DNA from: Bacillota bacterium
GTDB lineage: Bacteria > Bacillota > Limnochordia > Limnochordales > ZCTH02-B6
DNA length: 5,879 nt
Assembly: GCA_003387805.1 (NCBI GenBank)
Contig: QGSR01000130.1
Location: 1-5,879, forward strand
Direction: 5' to 3'
Part shown: positions 1-5,001 of the stretch, in pieces
Numbering within the stretch: position 1 is the stretch's first letter
How the letters are laid out: the number at the start of each line of letters is the position of its first letter
Translations under genes and position numbers: made by a program
The notes under the pieces: model-generated
Seen by the model: only the letters and a program-made list of their open reading frames with translations
The model's database searches: none
Told to the model about the DNA's origin: nothing

Positions 1-133
1 CCCCTGCGTCATCCCTTCACGGACGCCGCTTCCGACGCCCTTCGACCGGAGTACGTTCCGTTCCTTGGCACGGCTCGCGCCGGCCCGCCGGCCGCCGCCC
101 CAGCGCTCCGGCCTTCCCCCCTGCGGTGCCCGT
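1..133. other. 3' flank of the operon, no supported gene
   Basis: This is the stretch after the TGA stop of the M24-fold gene. It is very GC-rich. I see no convincing reading frame with its own ribosome-binding site. A minus-strand ATG at 12 to 10 leaves only four codons before the edge, and its only purine-rich stretch lies too close to serve as a site. Two GCCGGC copies (79-84 and 87-92) form a short inverted repeat, but the 2-nt spacing and the absence of a following T-run on the minus strand argue against a terminator. Transcription may continue into a further gene to the left. Confidence 0.5.
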
Positions 134-1345
134 TCAGCACGGAATCACCAATTCCTCCAGCGACCGCGGGTAGGTGGTGATGAACCGGACGCCGTCATGG
201 GTGACGACGACGGTGTCCGAGTGGCGGAAGCCGCCCAGCCCGGGCACGTAGATGCCCGGTTCCACGGACACGACCATGCCGGGCTCCAGCACTCGCCGGT
301 CGCCCACGTCCAAGTACGGGGGCTCGTGCAGCAGGCGCCCCAGGCCGTGGCCGGTATGATGCCGCCAGAACGCCATGAGCCCGTGGGCCCGGAAAAAGTC
401 CCGCACCGCCGCGTCCACCGCCGAGCAGGCCACGCCGGGGCGCATCACCTCCAGCGCCGCCGCCCGCGCCTCCAGCATCAGCTCGAAGAAGCGCCGCTGC
501 TCGGGCGACGGTTCGCCCATAAACATCGTCCGCTCCAGCTCGCTGCCGTAGCCGGCCACGGTGGCGGTGGCGATGGTGACCAGCACGTCGCCGGGCTGCA
601 GACGGGCATTGGAGGTCAAAACGTGCGGCAGCGCCGACTGCTCGCCCACCTGGCCGTGGAATCCGGCCTGCGCGCCGGCCTTCTCCCAGCTCTGCGGCAC
701 GTAGCCCGGGCCCAGCGCGTCCAGCATCTCCACGGTGGCGTCGAAGGACGCCCGCATGGACAGCTCCACTTCGCCCACGCCCGGCTCCGCGTACTGCTGC
801 AGCAGCTCATGGGCCCGATGTCCCCACCGGGCGCTGAGCTCGATGAGCTCCAGCTCCTCCGCGGACTTGATCATCTGCAGCGCCTCGATGTCGTCCAGGA
901 CGTGGACGAGGCGCGCATCCGGCAGCAGATCCGCCAAGCCCGGGCCCCTGTACCCGAACACCTGCGGCGCTCCCGGCGCGTCGCAGCCGATGACGGCCCG
1001 GGCCAGCCCGCGGCCGAGCAGCACGTCCCGCAGGAAGTCCATGGGGTGCCGCATGTCGGGGTACTCGGGGTAATCCACCACGTCGTCCGCCAACGCCAGC
1101 GCCTCGGCATGCTCCTTCTCCAGGCGCGGAACCACCAAGACGGCGTCGGACGGCGTCAGCAGCAGCGCGACGGGACGCTCCGTCACCATGAAGCCGAACC
1201 GGGCGAAGTACGACACGTTGTGGGGCAAAAACAAAACGACCGCGTCGACGCCGCCCGCGGTCCCCGTCTGCAGCCGCTCGAACAGTTTCCGCCGCCTCCG
1301 AGCGAACTCCTCGCCGGACAGGCTCAAGCGAACTTCACGCGCCAA
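134..1345 (-). CDS. M24-fold (creatinase/aminopeptidase P superfamily) enzyme with a degenerate metal site
   Basis: A 403-residue, probably cytoplasmic protein with no signal peptide or membrane segment. Residues about 12-150 match a creatinase N-terminal domain and about 165-390 the pita-bread M24 catalytic domain; the length is usual for prolidase, aminopeptidase P and creatinase. The M24 landmarks are His241, the GYGSELERT block (265-273), the HHTGHGLG block (329-336), HEPP (340-343), VEPGIY (361-366) and GGFRHSD (371-377). Against the aminopeptidase P ligand set Asp, Asp, His, Glu, Glu, the matching positions are Ile258, Glu269, His333, Glu362 and Ser376, so a normal dinuclear metal site is unlikely. 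His241, Glu271 and Glu362 instead fall where metal-free creatinase has its catalytic His and two Glu. The start is TTG at 1345, 9 nt after an AGG; a nearby ATG at 1352 is out of frame and soon stops. The gene begins 6 bp after the upstream permease, so coupled translation is likely. I infer that it processes the imported solute. It may be labelled Xaa-Pro peptidase, but peptidase activity is doubtful. Confidence 0.9.
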   Translation of the reverse strand: MAREVRLSLSGEEFARRRRKLFERLQTGTAGGVDAVVLFLPHNVSYFARFGFMVTERPVALLLTPSDAVLVVPRLEKEHAEALALADDVVDYPEYPDMRHPMDFLRDVLLGRGLARAVIGCDAPGAPQVFGYRGPGLADLLPDARLVHVLDDIEALQMIKSAEELELIELSARWGHRAHELLQQYAEPGVGEVELSMRASFDATVEMLDALGPGYVPQSWEKAGAQAGFHGQVGEQSALPHVLTSNARLQPGDVLVTIATATVAGYGSELERTMFMGEPSPEQRRFFELMLEARAAALEVMRPGVACSAVDAAVRDFFRAHGLMAFWRHHTGHGLGRLLHEPPYLDVGDRRVLEPGMVVSVEPGIYVPGLGGFRHSDTVVVTHDGVRFITTYPRSLEELVIPC

Positions 1346-1351
1346 GTCTCA

Positions 1352-2248
1352 TTACCTGCCTCTCAGACGCGGGTCCAGCGCGTCCCGCAGACCGTCGCCC
1401 ACCAGGTTGAATCCCATGACCACCAGCATGATGGCCAGCCCGGGAAACGTCGTCAAATGCGAAGCGCTGAACACGTATTGCCGGCCTTTGGCCAGCATGG
1501 TGCCCCACTCCGGTACGTCCGCCGGCGCGCCCAGACCCAGGAAGCCCAGCCCGGCCGCGGACAAGATGGCCGCGGCAATTTGCAGCGACGACTGCACGAG
1601 AATGGGGCTGATGCACTGCGGAAGCACGTGCACCCACATGATGCGGGCGTCGGAAGCGCCGGCGGCCCTGGCCGCGGCCACGAACTCCAGCTCCTTCACC
1701 CCCAGCACGCTGGCCCGCACCTGGCGAATGTAGACGGGAATGGCCACCACACCCACGGCGATGATGGCGTTCTCCAGGCCCGGCCCGAGGATGGCCACCA
1801 AGCCGATGGCCAGCAAGATGCTGGGGAACGACAGCATGATATCCACCAGGCGCATGACGATGTTGTCCACCGCGCCGCCGTAGTAGCCCGCGACAACCCC
1901 CAGCGGCACCCCGACGCCCACGCCGATGCCCACCGCGATGAGCCCGATGCGCAGCGAAATTCTCGCGCCGTAAAGCAGCCTCGAAAACACGTCCCGGCCC
2001 AGCTCGTCGGTGCCCAGCCAGTGGTCCCGGGACGGCCCCTGACGGGCGCGGAAAAAGTCGGCCTCGTCCGGGTCGTACGGTGCGATGTACGGCGCGCCGA
2101 CGGCGACGATGAGAAACACAAGAATGATGGCCAGCCCGAACAAGGCCGCCGGGCGGCGGGCGAAGCGCCGCCAGACGAGGCGGGCGGTCCCGCGGCCGGC
2201 GGGCGCCGCCGGCGTTTGACCGATGAAAGACCGTGTCTGCTCAGCCAT
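1352..2248 (-). CDS. Peptide-type ABC transporter permease, DppC/GsiD-like
   Basis: A 298-residue inner-membrane subunit that pairs with the DppB-like permease to form the translocation channel of a peptide/nickel-class importer. After a short Pro/Ala/Gly-rich cytoplasmic tail comes a first membrane segment (about 34-56), then the extracytoplasmic stretch APYDP and the family block HWLGTDELGRDVFSR (76-90). A five-helix BPD_transp_1 domain follows (about 100-288). The ATPase-docking EAA loop is at about 189-210 (AARAAGASDARIMWVHVLP). The protein ends GDGLRDALDPRLRGR, as DppC-type proteins do. The ATG start has GAGGA 6 nt upstream and overlaps the end of the DppB-like gene by 8 bp, a translational-coupling arrangement. 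It is about 70% identical, over an ungapped 220-residue stretch counted by hand, to the other DppC-like permease in the window. The substrate cannot be read from the permease itself. Confidence 0.95.
   Translation of the reverse strand: MAEQTRSFIGQTPAAPAGRGTARLVWRRFARRPAALFGLAIILVFLIVAVGAPYIAPYDPDEADFFRARQGPSRDHWLGTDELGRDVFSRLLYGARISLRIGLIAVGIGVGVGVPLGVVAGYYGGAVDNIVMRLVDIMLSFPSILLAIGLVAILGPGLENAIIAVGVVAIPVYIRQVRASVLGVKELEFVAAARAAGASDARIMWVHVLPQCISPILVQSSLQIAAAILSAAGLGFLGLGAPADVPEWGTMLAKGRQYVFSASHLTTFPGLAIMLVVMGFNLVGDGLRDALDPRLRGR
2195..2213 (-). repeat. Short perfect GC hairpin inside the DppC-like gene
   Basis: GCCGGCGG and CCGCCGGC (plus-strand reading) form an 8-bp perfect inverted repeat around a 3-nt loop. 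It lies about 35 nt inside the coding region, where the protein has an Ala/Pro/Gly linker. In the mRNA it could make a stable stem close to the start codon. GC-rich linker codons could also produce it by chance. Confidence 0.4.
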
Positions 2249-3185
2249 AGCGAATCCTCGGGTCCACCAGCCCGTACACCAAGTCGACGACTAGGTTGAT
2301 AATGATAAACCCCACGGCGATAACCAGGATTGCCGCCTGCACCACCGGGTAGTCCCGAAGAAAAATCGCGTCCACCAAGTAGCGCCCCAAGCCCGGCCAC
2401 GCGAACACCGACTCGGTCAGCACCGCCCCGCCCAACAGCGTGCCGAACTGCAGTCCCTGCACGGTGATGACCGGCACCAGCGCGTTGCGCAGCGCGTGGC
2501 GGTACGTCACAACCCGTTCCGACAGCCCCTTGGCCCGGGCCGTGCGGATGTAGTCGTGGCCGATGACGTCCAGCATGGACGACCGGGTCATGCGGGCGAT
2601 GATGCCGGTGGAGTAGGCCCCCAGCGTCACCGCGGGCATGACCAGGTGCTTCCAGGTGCCCGAGCCGGTGGGCGGAAGGATCGGGCCGCTCAGCTGCAGC
2701 ATCTTGGGCAGCTCGACCGAAAACACGAGCATTAACATAAGTCCGAGCAAAAACACCGGCGTGGAAACGCCCAGAAGCGCCAAGACCATCCCGGCGTTGT
2801 CAAAGATGGAATACGGGCGCGTCGCGGACACGATGCCCAAAAACATGCCCACCACCGACGCCAGCAGCAGACTGGCCGCGGCCAGCAGCAGCGTCTGCCC
2901 CAGCCGCCGCCACACCTCCGGCGCGACGGGCAGCCGCGTGCGCAGCGACGTCCCCAAATCGCCCTGCACCAGCCCGAGCAGGAACCGGCCGTACTGGGTC
3001 AGCAGCGGCTGATCCAGGCCCAGTTCCAGCCGCACCTGCTCGATGAGTTCGGGCGTCGCCCGCTCGCCGGCGATGGCCACGGCCGGGTCACCCGGAATGA
3101 GCCGGACCGAGACGAAGACGAGAAACGTCACGCCCAGCAGCGTCGGTATCGCATACAGCAGCCTTCGCGCAATGTAAGGCAGCAC
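2241..3185 (-). CDS. Peptide-type ABC transporter permease, DppB/GsiC-like
   Basis: A 314-residue inner-membrane subunit, the usual DppB length. It starts with the typical MLPYIARRLLYAIPTLLGV and a first membrane helix (about 10-29), then RLIPGDPA (28-35) and LGLDQPL (55-61). The transport domain has helices at roughly 100-121, 132-157, 180-200, 236-258 and 282-304. The EAA loop that docks an ATPase is at about 211-235 (DYIRTARAKGLSERVV, then HALRNALVP). Family signatures follow: GLQFGTLLGGAVLTESVFAWPGLGR and the C-terminal VDPRIRYG. From memory these resemble the glutathione importer subunit GsiC as much as DppB. The start is GTG, supported by GGAGG 8 nt upstream. It sits 83 bp after the binding-protein gene, separated by a hairpin that probably lowers permease expression relative to the binding protein, and it overlaps the next permease by 8 bp. 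Confidence 0.95.
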   Translation of the reverse strand: MLPYIARRLLYAIPTLLGVTFLVFVSVRLIPGDPAVAIAGERATPELIEQVRLELGLDQPLLTQYGRFLLGLVQGDLGTSLRTRLPVAPEVWRRLGQTLLLAAASLLLASVVGMFLGIVSATRPYSIFDNAGMVLALLGVSTPVFLLGLMLMLVFSVELPKMLQLSGPILPPTGSGTWKHLVMPAVTLGAYSTGIIARMTRSSMLDVIGHDYIRTARAKGLSERVVTYRHALRNALVPVITVQGLQFGTLLGGAVLTESVFAWPGLGRYLVDAIFLRDYPVVQAAILVIAVGFIIINLVVDLVYGLVDPRIRYG

Positions 3186-3192
3186 GCGGCCA

Positions 3193-3200
3193 ACCTCCGC
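3193..3200 (-). promoter_or_regulatory. Strong ribosome-binding site fixing the GTG start of the DppB-like gene
   Basis: The minus strand reads GCGGAGGT, with GGAGG ending 8 nt before the GTG at 3185. This near-consensus site supports the GTG start over any internal codon. It lies just after the intergenic hairpin, so the permease can be translated efficiently from any transcript that passes the hairpin. Confidence 0.75.
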
Positions 3201-3208
3201 AAAGACAA

Positions 3209-3243
3209 GCGGGGGCGGGCAAAACGGCCGGCCCGCCCCCCGC
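3209..3243 (-). terminator. Intergenic GC hairpin, likely partial terminator or mRNA 3'-end stabiliser
   Basis: Between the binding-protein stop and the DppB-like start, arms 3231-3240 and 3211-3220 are perfectly complementary over 10 bp (GGGGGCGGGC with GCCCGCCCCC). The stem extends outward by GC after one bulged G, around a 10-nt loop with four U at its 3' side. On the minus strand it is followed by TTGTCTTTG, a broken T-run. This looks like a leaky intrinsic terminator. In known binding-protein operons such structures let the binding-protein message accumulate above the permease message. Leakiness is inferred, because the downstream permease genes need read-through or their own promoter. 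Confidence 0.65.
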
Positions 3244-3268
3244 CCGTTCGTTCAGTGTCGCTCCGTCG

Positions 3269-4834
3269 TCAGTGCTTCTCCGCCTGATGCGCCAAGTACC
3301 GCTCGGTCGGGTGCACGACGAACCCTTCGATATTGGCCCGCAGGCCCGTCAGCTGCAGTTCGCTGTGGAGGAAGATCCACGGCGCGTCCTCCCAGATGAG
3401 CCGCTGCGCCTCGGCGTAGGCAGCCAGACGGGCTTCCGGATCCGCATTGAAGCGGCCCTCGTCCAGCGCGGCGTCCACGGCCGGGTTGTGGTAGAAGCCC
3501 AGGTTGAAGCCGGCCGGCGGCCACTGCCGCGAGTGGAACATCTCGACCAGGGCGTAGTCCGCGTCCATGGTCGCCACGCCCCAGCCCAGCAGCGCGATCT
3601 CGACCTCGTTGTCCTCCACCGGGCGGCGGACGAAATCAAGGTACGTGGTCCACTCCATGGTGACCAGCTCGGTCTGCACGCCGATGGCCCGCAGGTTCTG
3701 CTGCACGGCTTGGGCGATGAGCGCGTCCTGGTTGTAGCGGCCCGTCGGGTGGTGGATGGTATACGTCCGGCTGAAGTCAAAGCCGGCCTCCTCCAGCATC
3801 TGGCGGGCCCGCTGCGGATTGTACGTGTACGGCGTCTGGGGCGAGTAGCCGAACACCGCCGGCGCCATGGGCGCGTCGGACGGCCGCCCCGCGCCGGCCA
3901 GCAGCGCCGTGACGATGGCGTCGTTGTTCACGGCGTAGTTGAAGGCCTGGCGCACCCGCGCGTCGTCAAAGGGCGGCTTCGTCACGTTGAAGTACAGGTA
4001 GATGGTCCGCAGACCCGTGGTGCGGTCCACCTTCATGTTGGGATTGGCGTCGATGCGCTGCCACTCGGTGGGCGGAATGCGGATGGCCACGTCCGCGGTG
4101 CCCGCCTCCAGCTCCAGCAGCCGCGCGCCGTCGTCGACGATGGTGCGGAACACGATGCCGTCCAGCTTGGCGGGCTCGCCCCAGTAGTCCGCCCGCTTGC
4201 GCAGGACGACCTGCTCGCCCTGGCGCCACTCCACCAGCTCAAAGGGCCCGGTGCCCACCGGGTTGGCGGCCACGTAGTCGTTGCCCCGGGCCAGGACCGC
4301 GGGGCTGATCATGCCCATCCCGGAGTGAGCCAGGTGGACCTGAATCGGGCCGAAAGGCTCGTCGCTGCGAAGCTCGACGGTGTAATCGTCGATCACGTTG
4401 ATTTCCGTGATGGGGCTGATGAGGTTGGCGTAAGCCGCCCGCGTCTCAGGATCCAGAATACGCTCCAGGTTGGCCTTCACGGCCTCCGCGTTGAAGGGCG
4501 TGCCGTCGGCGAAGGTGACGCCTTCGCGGAGCGTGATGATATACGTCCGTCCGTCGGGTCCGACTTCGAAGCCCGTGGCCAGGCGGTAGATGATGTCGCC
4601 TTCAGGGCTCAGCTCGAACAGCGTCTCAAAGATGTGATCCAAGACTGCGTACGAAGGAGACGACGTGACGACGTGCACGTCCAGGCTCTCGATGTCGGTC
4701 CCCTGCACGATGGTCAGCGTCTGGGCGTACACGCCGTGAAACGGCGCCGCGCCCAGCAGCATCGCGCCGAGGACGAAAGCCAGCACGAGTATCCGTCCCT
4801 TTCCGACCATGGGCACAACACCCCTTTTTCGCAT
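3269..4834 (-). CDS. ABC transporter substrate-binding protein, family 5 (DppA/OppA/GsiB type)
   Basis: A 521-residue exported binding protein that captures a peptide-like solute outside the membrane for the adjacent permeases. A signal peptide has a basic start (RKR, later GKGR), a hydrophobic core (about 15-30) and a VYA-Q signal peptidase I-type site after residue 37. There is no lipobox, and no cysteine anywhere in the protein. The mature part is SBP_bac_5: LREGVTFADGTPFNAEAVK (102-120), VGTGPFELVEW (193-203), PPFDDARVRQAFNYAVN (287-303), GWGVATMDADYAL (417-429), WPPAGFNLGFY (438-448). From memory, the pattern of the last two blocks resembles the E. coli glutathione-binding protein GsiB more than DppA, but this does not prove the ligand. 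An alternative start is ATG codon 9 (4810), which has AAGGGGTG 8 nt upstream, whereas the first ATG has no visible ribosome-binding site; that start would give 513 residues. Confidence 0.93.
   Translation of the reverse strand: MRKRGVVPMVGKGRILVLAFVLGAMLLGAAPFHGVYAQTLTIVQGTDIESLDVHVVTSSPSYAVLDHIFETLFELSPEGDIIYRLATGFEVGPDGRTYIITLREGVTFADGTPFNAEAVKANLERILDPETRAAYANLISPITEINVIDDYTVELRSDEPFGPIQVHLAHSGMGMISPAVLARGNDYVAANPVGTGPFELVEWRQGEQVVLRKRADYWGEPAKLDGIVFRTIVDDGARLLELEAGTADVAIRIPPTEWQRIDANPNMKVDRTTGLRTIYLYFNVTKPPFDDARVRQAFNYAVNNDAIVTALLAGAGRPSDAPMAPAVFGYSPQTPYTYNPQRARQMLEEAGFDFSRTYTIHHPTGRYNQDALIAQAVQQNLRAIGVQTELVTMEWTTYLDFVRRPVEDNEVEIALLGWGVATMDADYALVEMFHSRQWPPAGFNLGFYHNPAVDAALDEGRFNADPEARLAAYAEAQRLIWEDAPWIFLHSELQLTGLRANIEGFVVHPTERYLAHQAEKH
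4808..4826 (-). promoter_or_regulatory. Candidate ribosome-binding site favouring the second ATG of the binding-protein gene
   Basis: AAGGGGTG at 4826-4819 lies 8 nt before an in-frame ATG at 4810-4808. The upstream ATG at 4834 is preceded by TTCTTAATCA, which has no Shine-Dalgarno match. All other genes in the window except the right-edge one have a clear site, so the second ATG may be the true start. Both options keep the complete hydrophobic core of the signal peptide. Confidence 0.5.
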
Positions 4835-4845
4835 TGATTAAGAAC

Positions 4846-4860
4846 GGTTATTCCATAACC
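4846..4860. promoter_or_regulatory. Perfect inverted repeat, candidate operator
   Basis: GGTTAT and ATAACC flank TCC, giving a 6-bp perfect inverted repeat with a 3-nt spacer. It sits 12 bp upstream of the first ATG of the binding-protein gene and overlaps the best -10 candidate. A dimeric repressor bound here would block transcription of the importer operon. No regulator gene is in the window, so the role is inferred from position and symmetry only. Confidence 0.4.
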
Positions 4861-4879
4861 AATAGACTTTTCCTGCCAA
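4852..4879 (-). promoter_or_regulatory. Weak sigma-70-type promoter candidate for the binding-protein operon
   Basis: The minus strand has TTGGCA (4879-4874, five of six matches to TTGACA), a 16-nt spacer, then TATGGA (4857-4852, three of six matches to TATAAT). Transcription would start near 4845. That leaves about 10 nt before the first ATG or about 35 nt before the second, which fits the second start better. The weak -10 keeps confidence low. Confidence 0.3.
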
Positions 4880-5001
4880 GCGGACGCGTTTCGTCTGAAC
4901 TCGCGGCGAGTGTGCAGTCAATTCGATACTTCGTCGATATCTGTAGCAACAAGGCGGCCGAGTCCGAGCCTTCCCCGGCGCCGGGCGCCCGCCGCCAAGC
5001 G

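Larger units (their letters stand above)
4835..5001. other. Intergenic region upstream of the binding-protein operon
   Basis: This 167-bp spacer separates the upstream permease stop from the binding-protein start. Its right part (about 4960-5001) is extremely GC-rich and includes a 12-bp self-complementary CCCGGCGCCGGG at 4974-4985. Its left part (4835-4875) is markedly AT-richer than anything else in the window, the expected composition of a promoter. No coding frame with a convincing start was seen. Confidence 0.55.

Noticed and set aside
79..92. GCCGGC inverted repeat after the M24-fold gene as a terminator
   Set aside because: The 2-nt spacer leaves only a weak stem, and no T-run follows on the minus strand.
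65..2299. Very long plus-strand open frame (744 codons)
   Set aside because: It lies antisense to the M24-fold and DppC-like genes, is full of Arg, His, Gln and Pro runs, and matches no family. Lack of stops is expected opposite high-GC genes.
3272..4837. Plus-strand open frame of 521 codons mirroring the binding-protein gene
   Set aside because: It covers almost exactly the same span as the real gene on the other strand and is rich in His, Arg and Val with no domain. It reflects the rarity of TTA, CTA and TCA codons in the real gene.
4893..4921. TTGACT as a -35 element (4921-4916)
   Set aside because: The hexamer 17 nt downstream is TCAGAC, with only two matches to the -10 consensus, so it is poorer than the TTGGCA/TATGGA pair.
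4974..4985. CCCGGCGCCGGG palindrome as terminator of the upstream operon
   Set aside because: There is no loop of its own and no T-run follows; the surroundings are uniformly GC-rich. It may weaken read-through but cannot be called.
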